In this document: in pieces, positions 54,619-64,000 of the stretch | Position numbering within the stretch: the stretch's first letter is position 1 | How the letters are laid out: every line of letters begins with the position of its first letter | NCBI RefSeq assembly: GCF_023016085.1 | Contig: NZ_JALKBF010000003.1 | Coordinates: 62,001 to 126,000, forward strand | Length of the DNA: 64,000 bases | Source of the DNA: Aliiroseovarius sp. F47248L | GTDB taxonomy: Bacteria > Pseudomonadota > Alphaproteobacteria > Rhodobacterales > Rhodobacteraceae | Direction of reading: 5' to 3' | Notes under the pieces: model-generated | The model's input: only the letters and a program-made list of their open reading frames with translations | Told to the model about the DNA's origin: nothing | Databases searched by the model: none | Position numbers and translations under genes: made by a program

Positions 54619-54797
54619 CAACTGCCCTTTCGTTCCTTGCCGCATCACATTGCGCAACCGGTCGCGCATATGTGAACGGAACGCTTCAATCCAGAATCAT
54701 CGCGCGTGTTACACTTGATAAAGCCCTCGCGACACAGCAGAGGCCAGCACCAATTCCAAACCACATCACTAACTTCAATCAACGCAGGAGGAAACAA

Positions 54798-55703
54798 ATG
54801 ACCAACCAACCCCAACGCAAGCGTGCGTCCGACTTCCATCCGCGCATTCTGGAAGTGTTCGATGGGTATGTGCATGGCAAGCTCAGCAAACGCGAGTTTA
54901 TTGCCAAGGCAGGCCGCTATGCCGCCGCTGGTGTCACCGGCGCGATGATCCTTGAACAGCTTCAGCCGAACTATGCGCTGGCCCAACAGGTCGCGCCGGA
55001 CGATGCGGATATTGAAACCGAGGTCATCGAATATGAAAGCCCCGAAGGTCATGGCATGATCCGTGGGCTTATGGCCCGCCCGGCGGGTGCCGAAGGTCCC
55101 CTGCCCGCAGTTCTGGTCGTGCACGAAAATCGCGGTCTCAACCCTTATATCGAAGACGTGGTGCGCCGGGCAGCCAAGGCCGGATACCTCGCGCTTGGGC
55201 CGGATGGGCTAACGCCACTTGGCGGATATCCGGGCACGGATGACGAAGGTCGCGAGATTCAGCGAGAGCTTGATGGCGCAAAGCTTATGGAAGATTTCTT
55301 TGCCGCCTTCGAATACCTGCGCGACCATCCAAACAGCACGGGCCGCGTTGGGTGTGTCGGGTTCTGTTATGGCGGCGGCGTGTGCAACGCACTGGCCGTG
55401 GCCTATCCCGACCTTGCCGCGTCTGTGCCGTTCTATGGCCGGCAACCCGCCGCAGAAGACGTGCCGCAGATACAGGCCCCGCTGCTGATCCACTATGCCG
55501 AACTTGATGAACGGATCAACGCGGGATGGGACGCCTACAAGGCGGCGCTGGATGAAAACGGAAAAGACTATACCGTCCACTTCTATCCGGGCGTCAACCA
55601 CGGGTTCCACAACGACACCACCCCACGCTATGACGAAGAAGCGGCAACACTGGCGTGGGAGCGGACACTGGCCTTCTTCGACACTCGCCTGACCGCCAGC
55701 TGA
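54798..55703 (+). CDS. Dienelactone hydrolase family protein with N-terminal leader
   Basis: A 301-residue alpha/beta hydrolase of the DLH family. The nucleophile Cys190 is in GFCYGGG, Glu110 in HENRG fits the family glutamate, and [11 protein letters not shown] holds the C-terminal catalytic histidine; the aspartate is in HYAELDERI. Residues 1-65 form an extension with [21 protein letters not shown] and ALAQQ, resembling a degenerate Tat leader (KR rather than RR), so it may be exported. AGGAGG lies before the ATG. A terminator follows. Substrate unknown. Confidence 0.88.
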   Translation: MTNQPQRKRASDFHPRILEVFDGYVHGKLSKREFIAKAGRYAAAGVTGAMILEQLQPNYALAQQVAPDDADIETEVIEYESPEGHGMIRGLMARPAGAEGPLPAVLVVHENRGLNPYIEDVVRRAAKAGYLALGPDGLTPLGGYPGTDDEGREIQRELDGAKLMEDFFAAFEYLRDHPNSTGRVGCVGFCYGGGVCNALAVAYPDLAASVPFYGRQPAAEDVPQIQAPLLIHYAELDERINAGWDAYKAALDENGKDYTVHFYPGVNHGFHNDTTPRYDEEAATLAWERTLAFFDTRLTAS

Positions 55704-55728
55704 CGGTCTACAGATCATCCAAACAGAC

Positions 55729-55760
55729 AAAGCCCCGGCGCAACCGCGACCGGGGCTTTT
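55729..55760 (+). terminator. Rho-independent terminator after the dienelactone hydrolase gene
   Basis: AGCCCCGG (55731-55738) pairs with CCGGGGCT (55750-55757), with A-rich flank before and TTT after. Confidence 0.8.
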
Positions 55761-55891
55761 CAATCGGTCCACACTGGCACCATTCCCACAGCGGCCTTGT
55801 TATCTTTTTGGCTTCCTTGTGTAAGATCGGCATTAATGCCAGAACTTGAAAATTCGGCAACCGCCCCACACAAAGACGAGAAATCCGCCTG

Positions 55892-56335
55892 ATGAGCAAA
55901 CTGATCTATATCCTCAACGGCCCGAACCTGAACCTGTTGGGCAAACGACAGCCCGAGGTCTATGGCCACGAGACGCTGGCTGATGTGGAAGCGCAATGTC
56001 AGAAGGCCGCAACATCTGCGGGTCTGTCGCAAAAGATGCTGCAGTCAAACCACGAAGGCCAGATTGTCGATTGGATTCAAGAGGCACGCGAAGACGCCGC
56101 CGGGATCATCATCAATCCCGCTGCCCTGACACATTATTCCATCGCGGTGTTGGACGCGCTGAACGCCTTTGACGGCCCGGTGATCGAAGTTCATATCAGC
56201 CAAATCCACAAACGCGAGGCGTTCCGGCACAAATCTTACGTCAGCCATCGCGCCGACGCGGTCATGGCCGGGTTCGGCACGCACGGATATGCCCTTGCCA
56301 TGCAGCATATGGCCCATCTTCTGGGCGAAAACTAG
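55892..56335 (+). CDS. aroQ: 3-Dehydroquinate dehydratase, type II
   Basis: A 147-residue type II dehydroquinase of the shikimate pathway. [17 protein letters not shown] carries the catalytic arginine/tyrosine, [16 protein letters not shown] and [20 protein letters not shown] the histidine and substrate-binding residues. The length is standard. ATG 55892 has only a weak ribosome site. The stop directly abuts the stop of the convergent oxyR gene. It is a housekeeping-type gene on what looks like an extrachromosomal replicon. Confidence 0.93.
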   Translation: MSKLIYILNGPNLNLLGKRQPEVYGHETLADVEAQCQKAATSAGLSQKMLQSNHEGQIVDWIQEAREDAAGIIINPAALTHYSIAVLDALNAFDGPVIEVHISQIHKREAFRHKSYVSHRADAVMAGFGTHGYALAMQHMAHLLGEN

Positions 56336-57256
56336 CTAGGCAGGGGTCGCATCGGCGCACCTGCGCTGTGCGTCTCCCACCTGTCGGACAATTGCCCCGA
56401 CCTCCATCAACTTTTCAGCCAACGGATTGGTCTTGCGCCACACCATGCCGATGCTGCGCGCGGGGCTGGGCGGCGGGAACCGGGCAATCGAAACCTGCGC
56501 CTGCCGCGTCTCAAGCGGCAGCGCCATTTCGGGGATCAAGGTCACCCCCATCCCCGCCCCGACCATCTGCACCAGCGTCGACAGCGAACTGCCCTCCATC
56601 AGATAGCGTGGCTTGGCGGTCGACATCTCGCAGAAGCTCAACGCCTGATCACGGAAACAATGCCCCTCCTCCAGCAAGAGCAACCGCATGTCCCGCAGCT
56701 TTTTGGGGCTAGGCACCGGCTTGTTCGTCTCGCTCTTAGGGCGCACCAGCACGAAATCCTCTTTGAACAGCGCAAATTCCTGCAACGCAGGCTCGGAAAT
56801 CGGCAGGGCGACGATGGCCGCATCCAACCGCGAGTCGAGCAAGTCAGCGATCAATGATTTGGTAACAGATTCACGCGGATACAGCTCAAGCGTGGGCATA
56901 TGGGTCGACAGCGCAGCCATCACTTGCGGCAGAAGATAAGGCGCAACCGTCGGAATGATCCCAAGCCGCAACTGCCCGGCAAGCGGCCCCGTGGCGGATC
57001 GCGCCAGATCGTCCAGCTCGCCCACCTGCACCAATATCTTGCGCGCCCGATCCAGAAACGCGGTCCCAAGGCTGGTCAGCCGAATGTTCCGCGATCCCCG
57101 CTCCACCAAGGGCGAGCCAAGCATCGCCTCCAACTCCTTGATCTGCACCGACAAGGCAGGCTGCGAGATTCCACAGGCATCCGCAGCGCGGCCAAAATGG
57201 GCGTGCCGTGCGAGAGCATCGAAATACCTTAGATGTTTCAGGGTCAAACCTATCAT
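56336..57256 (-). CDS. oxyR: Hydrogen-peroxide regulator OxyR
   Basis: A 306-residue LysR-type regulator. The helix-turn-helix is at about residues 18-40 (ARHAHFGRAADACGISQPALSVQIKELE). Cys200 and Cys209 in GHCFRDQALSFC correspond to the disulfide-forming cysteines of OxyR. It is divergent from katG, the classic OxyR target, which supports the name. The start codon overlaps a palindrome resembling an OxyR half site, suggesting autoregulation. Confidence 0.93.
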   Translation of the reverse strand: MIGLTLKHLRYFDALARHAHFGRAADACGISQPALSVQIKELEAMLGSPLVERGSRNIRLTSLGTAFLDRARKILVQVGELDDLARSATGPLAGQLRLGIIPTVAPYLLPQVMAALSTHMPTLELYPRESVTKSLIADLLDSRLDAAIVALPISEPALQEFALFKEDFVLVRPKSETNKPVPSPKKLRDMRLLLLEEGHCFRDQALSFCEMSTAKPRYLMEGSSLSTLVQMVGAGMGVTLIPEMALPLETRQAQVSIARFPPPSPARSIGMVWRKTNPLAEKLMEVGAIVRQVGDAQRRCADATPA

Positions 57257-57269
57257 AACCGCAAGTTAT
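57255..57269. promoter_or_regulatory. OxyR-like half site at the oxyR start codon
   Basis: ATAAC-N5-GTTAT is a perfect 15-bp inverted repeat agreeing with the ends of the OxyR half-site pattern (ATA...TAT, T-N11-A). It overlaps the oxyR ATG and faces katG. Binding not shown. Confidence 0.45.
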
Positions 57270-57328
57270 CGCTTCTGTAAGAATAATCAATTGGGATTTA
57301 TCGCTCTGCCGCACTAGACTCATTCTAA

Positions 57329-59551
<2,223 letters not shown>

Positions 59552-59603
59552 CAAACACCGGGACGGGCGGGGGCAACCCTGCCCACCCGATTATTGCAGG
59601 CGC

Positions 59604-60212
59604 TTACCTGCTCCCGCGACCCCTGCCCGCCCAGGCCCGCATATCCGCCACGGCTTTTGCCGTCGCCAACAGCACCAGCAGGCAAAGCACGGATTTCGAG
59701 ATCGTCTCCATCGTCCCTTCGATCAGCATCGCATGCACCACGCTGCCGATAACGACCACACCCACCAGCATCGTATGCCCCAGACGCCAGACCCGCAGCC
59801 TCAGATGCCGACGCACCAGCGCCAGACCGGATGCGCCAAACATGGCCCACATCGCAATGACACCCCAAGCAGAGAACGGTGTAGGTGAAGAGAAAAGAAG
59901 CGCGTCGACCACATCTGGTGGGCTTGTTATCCACAAGCCAATGACATGGATCACCACCGCAAGCACCAATGCCCCACCGGTCACGCGATGAATGCGACGA
60001 CCATCATAAAGGCGCAGACCGGGAACAAGCCCAGCCGCCAGCAATGGCTGGATCAGCAACAGCGCCATCGCAACGATCCCGGCAAACCCGGCCACGATAT
60101 AGATCGGTTCGCGCCACGCCAGCAGTGGGCTGCGCGCAGCAAGTGTCAGCGGTATCGCAATTGCGCCTGCGACACCCAATACGGCAAGGGTGGTTCTGAA
60201 GCCGCGCATCAC
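59604..60212 (-). CDS. Ferric-reductase-like transmembrane haem protein
   Basis: A 202-residue membrane protein with about six hydrophobic helices (starting at residues 8, 36, 76, 113, 141 and 166). Histidines within helices (HRVTGGALVLAVVIHVIG and RLGHTMLVGVVVIGSVVHAML) fit a b-haem-binding ferric-reductase-like (MsrQ/YedZ-type) core. It follows, 15 bp downstream, a gene for a Tat-exported intradiol-dioxygenase-like protein, so the two may work together in periplasmic electron transfer. No flavin domain is attached. Confidence 0.8.
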   Translation of the reverse strand: MMRGFRTTLAVLGVAGAIAIPLTLAARSPLLAWREPIYIVAGFAGIVAMALLLIQPLLAAGLVPGLRLYDGRRIHRVTGGALVLAVVIHVIGLWITSPPDVVDALLFSSPTPFSAWGVIAMWAMFGASGLALVRRHLRLRVWRLGHTMLVGVVVIGSVVHAMLIEGTMETISKSVLCLLVLLATAKAVADMRAWAGRGRGSR

Positions 60213-60227
60213 CCGCCGTGCATCCCG

Positions 60228-60716
60228 TTAGGCCGGTTGCAGGACAAAATGCGCACTTAGGCTTGTCTCTTTCGAGCTGGACATGACCGGGCGCAGAAAG
60301 ACTGTCTCGAACGCGTCGTCATCATATGCCAGATGACCATGCGGTTGCCCGAAGGCGGGCACGATCTGCGGCATTTCAAGACGGAACGCACCATTTGCGT
60401 CCGTCAATGTGGCGCCGTGGCTATGTGGGTCACGTTCGTGACCTTCGGTGGTGTGCGCCCAGACCTGTATGCGCTGCCCGGCCAGCGGAGCCCCGTCGCC
60501 CGCGCGGCGCACCGTGCCCGTCATCAAGAAACCGCCATTGCCTATCCGATCCACAATCGGCGCACCGGGAAGATAGTTATTTGACCCGCCCCGCATCGAC
60601 CGGGTCGGCGCAAGGCTTTGCGCGCTGGCGGGAAGCAAAAGACCAGCACTCCCGGTCACAGCGGCTGCGATCGCGGTGGAAAGAAGCGTGCGGCGTTTGA
60701 TCAGGGTTTGGGACAT
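60228..60716 (-). CDS. Tat-exported intradiol-dioxygenase-like protein of unknown function
   Basis: A 162-residue protein with a twin-arginine leader (IKRRTLLSTAIAAAVTGSAGLL, residues 6-27, cleavage probably near ASA-Q) and a small beta-rich domain reminiscent of the intradiol ring-cleavage dioxygenase fold (VRRAGDGAPLAGQRIQVWAHTTEG, DANGAFRLEMP). The usual Tyr2-His2 iron set is not clearly present, although several histidines occur (DPHSHG, GQPHGH). It is the first gene of a two-gene unit with the haem membrane protein. A biochemical role cannot be given. Confidence 0.7.
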   Translation of the reverse strand: MSQTLIKRRTLLSTAIAAAVTGSAGLLLPASAQSLAPTRSMRGGSNNYLPGAPIVDRIGNGGFLMTGTVRRAGDGAPLAGQRIQVWAHTTEGHERDPHSHGATLTDANGAFRLEMPQIVPAFGQPHGHLAYDDDAFETVFLRPVMSSSKETSLSAHFVLQPA

Positions 60717-60830
60717 ACGAAGCCCTTCCGTCAGACAGATATGGCGCGTTTTTCAGCGCCAACAATACTACAAAAGCCCGACGTGCAAAACGGGCCACAC
60801 AGCATCGTGAAGCCACCTGATCGCCTGCTG

Positions 60831-62012
60831 TTACTCTGTCTCCTCTGGCACCAATTCGGCCCAGAACTGGAAAATCGCCTCGGCGTTCAGGGCGGACATC
60901 CAGCCATGGTTCTCGAAATCCAACCGCTCGCTGTTCGTGGTCAGCTGGCTCATGAACAGCCGCTTGTCGGCGTCGCGTTGGGTCGGGCTACGGGCCTGCA
61001 CCAGTTCTTGCACTCGCTTCAACTTCGCGGCACGGGCTTTGATGGCCGGGTCCCCTGCCCTTTCGGATCTGGGCGCGTCGGGCGCGACATAATCTTCGCT
61101 GATCGCCCGGCTCAGATATTTCGCGGGGCTGCGTACTTCGGGCTGGCCGGTGACATAGTCGATTTTGCCTGCCACATACGCTTCACCATGCTCGGAAATC
61201 CACTGCCGCGCCAGCCGGTCACTGACCCCTAACTCCATCAGCCGCGCATAGGTCCGCGTCGTCCGCGCGCCCTCACCGTCATCAATATTCATAATCGCCA
61301 GTTGCGGATTGCGGCGGATCAGGAACCGAATGTCCGACACGCTGCGTCCCATCTTCCGCGTCTCGGGCGTGACAATAATATCAGACACCTTGTTCACCTC
61401 GGCCACTGCCGGTTTGATCACCTTCGCGTTCAGATGCTTGTAACTTTGGTAATACTCCGAGCCCTCCACCCCCATCAGGCGGCGAAAAATATCCAGCGAC
61501 CACCAGCCGGTCGACCCGGTCTTCAAGAAGCGAAAACAATTTTCATAGAGCGCCAGCGCGTGCCCACCGGTAAACTGCCGTTGGATGTTCAGATTAATCA
61601 GGGCAAAGACTTTCGGGTCATGCAGCTTTTCCGCCAAGGCCGGGGAATAGGCATACTCGCACACGCCCCCCTTCAACTTGGCATAGGACAACAGCGCCGA
61701 AACCCCCCATTCCTGCCGCCCCGCCTCGTCCAGCATGTCCCATTCAGCCACCGTTTCCGCCAACCCGCGCAACGCGGATTTCAGCGTCTCGATATCGTTC
61801 GAGTTATAGCCAATCATCAGGCACAGCGCCTGCGCGTCGATCCGGTGGCTGGTCTGGCTGGTCAGCGTGTCATAGGCGTTCAACAGCAGCACATTTGACA
61901 ATTTCCGCTGTAATAGAGACAGTTTTCCAGAGACATGGATCGCCGCCACGTTCTTCTTGACGCTCTCGCGTTTCAGCGCCCCGGTCAGCCGCGCCTTATC
62001 TGAACTGTCCAT
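60831..62012 (-). CDS. Plasmid replication initiator, Rep_3 type
   Basis: A 393-residue initiator of the Rep_3 family with two winged-helix domains: KLSLLQRKLSNVLLLNAYDTL opens the first (about residues 28-48), ALYENCFRFLKTGSTGWWSLDIFRRLMGV and YKHLNAKVIKPAVAEVNKVSDI belong to the second. Such proteins bind iterons to start replication. ATG 62012 follows AGGGACGAG. It is divergent from parA across a 490-bp region with 22-bp-phased repeats. This is a RepB-like plasmid class rather than RepABC or DnaA-like; no repC is visible. Confidence 0.85.
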   Translation of the reverse strand: MDSSDKARLTGALKRESVKKNVAAIHVSGKLSLLQRKLSNVLLLNAYDTLTSQTSHRIDAQALCLMIGYNSNDIETLKSALRGLAETVAEWDMLDEAGRQEWGVSALLSYAKLKGGVCEYAYSPALAEKLHDPKVFALINLNIQRQFTGGHALALYENCFRFLKTGSTGWWSLDIFRRLMGVEGSEYYQSYKHLNAKVIKPAVAEVNKVSDIIVTPETRKMGRSVSDIRFLIRRNPQLAIMNIDDGEGARTTRTYARLMELGVSDRLARQWISEHGEAYVAGKIDYVTGQPEVRSPAKYLSRAISEDYVAPDAPRSERAGDPAIKARAAKLKRVQELVQARSPTQRDADKRLFMSQLTTNSERLDFENHGWMSALNAEAIFQFWAELVPEETE

Positions 62013-62214
62013 CTGCTCGTCCCTTTTTGGGTTTTGCCTCTTATGCCACAAACGGCACCTTCACTCAACGCGAACATGGGTGCCTGAATGCAGGATTGCC
62101 AATCCCGCAAACAGGTCCCTATGATGCGAAAGGAACCAATTTACAGGATCACGTACGGCACCTTATGACAGTAAACTGCGGAATAAAGCCCTATTCAGAC
62201 CCAAACCGAGTCCG

Positions 62215-62309
62215 GGGACCGGTCTTCCTGTTTGCAGGAGTCCTTACACCCGCGAATCGGCACCCGATGTCCTGTATTTGGGCACCATTAGCCCCGTATT
62301 CAGGCACCC
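62215..62309 (+). repeat. Iteron-like repeats with 22-bp period
   Basis: The core GGCACC occurs at 62259, 62281 and 62303, exactly 22 bp apart, with TATTCAG/TATTTGG-like sequence before the last two. Degenerate members in the same phase are GGAGTC at 62237 and GGGACC at 62215. The period of two helical turns suits Rep-protein binding on one DNA face. Confidence 0.7.
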
Positions 62310-62353
62310 AAACCAATCTACCGCCCTGTTCATAAAGGGATTTTTAACGTCAA

Positions 62354-62378
62354 AGATTCTAAAACTCATAAAGAATCT
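62354..62378. promoter_or_regulatory. Inverted repeat upstream of parA
   Basis: AGATTCT (62354-62360) and AGAATCT (62372-62378) with an 11-base AT-rich spacer. A possible ParA operator of the type Ia autoregulated partition operon. Confidence 0.4.
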
Positions 62379-62406
62379 ACAAGTATGTTGGCGTCTTTCT
62401 ACATAA

Positions 62407-62421
62407 GTTTCGCAGCGAAAC
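62407..62421. repeat. Candidate parS site 1
   Basis: Perfect palindrome GTTTCGC-A-GCGAAAC about 80 bp upstream of the parA start. The same arms recur inside parA (63191) and parB (63950). Resembles the general parS style GTTTC...GAAAC. Confidence 0.65.
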
Positions 62422-62502
62422 CTCAAACAAGTTCCCATCCCAACCTTGATGTGCGATATTTGCGGCAACAACGTACAAAACCGCGTATATAGCAGAGAGC
62501 AG

Positions 62503-63888
62503 ATGGCACAGCCCCCCAAGACCCCTCCCCCGCCCTATTTCAACATCAATCCCGAAGCGGCGTCGCAAAAGTTAACCGACCCTATCAGCACCGCTCGATT
62601 CGCCAAAGCGGCAGCCTTCGCCTCGAAGGGCCGCGACGACCTCGCCAAGCGGGGCTATGCCCCGGATGGACGCAAACGCCTGCGCCGGTTTTCAACGTGG
62701 GAAATCTGCAAATACCTGATCCCCGTTGCCCCTGCCCATTTCCGGCGGGTGCTGAAGCAAAACCCTGACCTGCCGCAGGGCGAAGGTGATGGCGGTGCCA
62801 AATGGTTCAGTCTTGAAGATGTGTTGACGCTTCGGAACTTTTTCGCCGCCGAAGGGGTCTCGACCCGTGAATACCGCCCCTGGCGCCCAGATGGGATCGA
62901 CGCCAAGGTGATCGCGGTGGCGAACTTCAAGGGCGGGGTCGGCAAGACCTCGACCGCCGCGCATCTGGCGATGTCAGCGGCCCTTGATGGTTACCGCGTG
63001 CTGGTGGTCGATCTGGACAGCCAAGGCTCCATGACGTCGATCATGGGTGGTCAGGTCGAGGATGAATGGCAAACCGCTTTTCCCCTGATGGCCAAGCACT
63101 ATGCCCAACATGTCGAGGCCGAGAACAAGGTCCGCACCGCCGCCGGTCAGCCCCCCCTGCCCCTTGATGAAACCCTGACCGAGGCATTGGGTTTCGCTGC
63201 GAAACGTGTGATCCAGAAAACCCATTGGCCCAATATCGACCTGATCGGCGCGCAGTTGAACTTGTATTGGGCCGAGTTCCAGGTGCCGGTCTGGCGGATG
63301 CAGATGCGGTCCTGGCCGCTGTGGGACGCCCTGTCGGGTTTTCTAGAAACCGAAGGGCTGCTTCAGGACTATGACCTCGTGATCCTCGACACCCCCCCTG
63401 CCCTTGGCTATCTGACGATCAACGCGCTGTCCGCCGCCGACATCCTGCTGATCCCGCTGGGCGCGTCCTTCCTTGAATTCGACTCCACTGGTCGGTTCTT
63501 CGACATGCTCTATTCCACCTTCGCGTCGATCGAGGATGGCGAAAACTCGATGCGACGCGCGCATGATCTGCCGGAAATCCGCTTTGAATGGGACGCCGTG
63601 CGCGCGCTGATCACCCGATTTGATGCGGGACAGCAAACCGATTTGGCCAATGTGATTCAGGCCTATTTCGGGGACTTCATGACCACCTATCGTCAGGAAA
63701 TGACCGCGATGGTCGGGCAGGCCGGCGAGCAAGTGAACGGCATCTATGAAGCCGATTATCGCGAGTTCAATCGCGACACCTATGTTCGTGGGCGCGAGAC
63801 ATTCGATCGCACATGGGCCGAGGTGAAAGAGATCATTCTGGGCTGCTGGTGGCGTGACCTTCAGATGGCCAAAAAGGGAGATAAGTGA
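62503..63888 (+). CDS. parA: Partition ATPase ParA (type Ia)
   Basis: A 461-residue Walker-type partition ATPase. An N-terminal extension of about 130 residues carries a DNA-binding region (RRFSTWEICKYLIPVAPAHFRRVLKQ), followed by the deviant Walker A motif NFKGGVGKTSTAAHLA (about 144-159) and the YDLVILDTPPALGYLTINAL Walker B segment. The long N terminus marks type Ia ParA, which also represses its own operon. ATG 62503 follows AGAGAG; upstream in-frame TTG 62446 or ATG 62449 are alternatives. ParB starts with a 1-base overlap. Confidence 0.92.
   Translation: MAQPPKTPPPPYFNINPEAASQKLTDPISTARFAKAAAFASKGRDDLAKRGYAPDGRKRLRRFSTWEICKYLIPVAPAHFRRVLKQNPDLPQGEGDGGAKWFSLEDVLTLRNFFAAEGVSTREYRPWRPDGIDAKVIAVANFKGGVGKTSTAAHLAMSAALDGYRVLVVDLDSQGSMTSIMGGQVEDEWQTAFPLMAKHYAQHVEAENKVRTAAGQPPLPLDETLTEALGFAAKRVIQKTHWPNIDLIGAQLNLYWAEFQVPVWRMQMRSWPLWDALSGFLETEGLLQDYDLVILDTPPALGYLTINALSAADILLIPLGASFLEFDSTGRFFDMLYSTFASIEDGENSMRRAHDLPEIRFEWDAVRALITRFDAGQQTDLANVIQAYFGDFMTTYRQEMTAMVGQAGEQVNGIYEADYREFNRDTYVRGRETFDRTWAEVKEIILGCWWRDLQMAKKGDK
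63191..63205. repeat. Candidate parS site 2, inside parA
   Basis: GTTTCGC-T-GCGAAAC, the exact reverse complement of the copies at 62407 and 63950 (only the centre base differs by strand). It lies in the parA coding sequence. Confidence 0.6.
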
Positions 63889-64000
63889 TGGCAAAACGTC
63901 GTAAACTAGAAGCCCCCAGCGCCGAGGATCTGGACCGCATCGAAGAGGAGTTTCGCAGCGAAACCTCCCGCCGGTTGCCGATGGCGCCAATCGCACAAGT
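63888..64000 (+). CDS. parB: ParB-type partition protein, N-terminal fragment (cut by window end)
   Basis: The ATG at 63888 overlaps the parA TGA by one base and opens a frame (MAKRRKLEAPSAEDLDRIEE, then FRSETSRRLPMAPIAQV) that runs off the window. The Lys/Arg-rich start and the position directly after parA identify parB; the DNA-binding part is not visible. AAGGGAG precedes the start. Confidence 0.8.
   Translation, partial: MAKRRKLEAPSAEDLDRIEEEFRSETSRRLPMAPIAQ
63950..63964. repeat. Candidate parS site 3, inside parB
   Basis: GTTTCGC-A-GCGAAAC again, within the parB 5' coding region; the flanking bases are also shared with site 1 over 19 bp (63949-63967 and 62406-62424). Confidence 0.6.

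Larger units (their letters stand above)
62013..62502. other. Putative origin and partition control region
   Basis: The 490 bp between the initiator and parA contain no convincing gene. They hold phased repeats (62215-62309), an AT-rich stretch near 62325-62400 that could be the unwinding element, an inverted repeat AGATTCT/AGAATCT, and the first of three GTTTCGC-N-GCGAAAC palindromes. Scattered extra copies of the GGCACC core occur at 62157 and, reversed (GGGTGCC), at 62078. Confidence 0.65.

Overview
The window looks like part of an extrachromosomal replicon (large plasmid or chromid) of an alphaproteobacterium of the Rhodobacteraceae (Roseobacter group). The reasons are a Rep_3-type initiator next to parA and the start of parB at the right end, high GC with strong wobble-position G/C, TRAP transporters, NCS2 permeases, and a beta-hydroxyaspartate (bhc) gene cluster of the Paracoccus/Roseobacter type. 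No insertion sequence, tRNA, rRNA or CRISPR array was recognised. Product names rest on reading motifs and family resemblance, without database searches.

Layout. 1-2.2 kb: end of a histidine-utilisation locus (hutU 3' part, a RidA-like gene, HutC-type repressor). 2.2-8.9 kb: LysR regulator divergent from a CoA-transferase/acyl-CoA dehydrogenase pair and a TakP-like TRAP transporter. 8.9-11.3 kb: HIT protein, a Rieske oxygenase of lower GC, and a decayed OmpA-family gene. 11.3-29.2 kb: purine catabolism (guaD, permease, xdhCBA, LysR; puuD, LysR, uraH, a puuE-uraD fusion, allA, permease), interrupted by a diaminopropionate ammonia-lyase/Lrp pair with a broken M20 amidohydrolase. 29.3-35 kb: a pyruvate dehydrogenase operon with an AceE-type E1. 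35-40.3 kb: TauE-type permease, VOC protein, third NCS2 permease, MaeB-type malic enzyme. 40.4-45.8 kb: bhcABCD with divergent bhcR. 45.8-46.7 kb: allE. 46.8-53.2 kb: TetR regulator and an MttB-like/two-flavoprotein operon, probably for methylated-amine catabolism. 53.2-60.7 kb: xylulokinase, dienelactone hydrolase, aroQ, oxyR-katG, and a membrane haem protein with a Tat-exported partner. 60.8-64 kb: replication and partition module with 22-bp phased iterons and three identical-arm palindromes that are good parS candidates.

How it fits together. Guanine and xanthine can be taken up and oxidised to urate, opened to allantoin and carried to ureidoglycolate, which AllA splits to glyoxylate and urea. 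The bhc enzymes turn glyoxylate into oxaloacetate. Malic enzyme and pyruvate dehydrogenase encoded between the two could connect C4 acids to acetyl-CoA. The window therefore carries an almost continuous purine-to-central-carbon route; the visible gap is the allantoate-hydrolysing step. This metabolic link is inferred from gene content.
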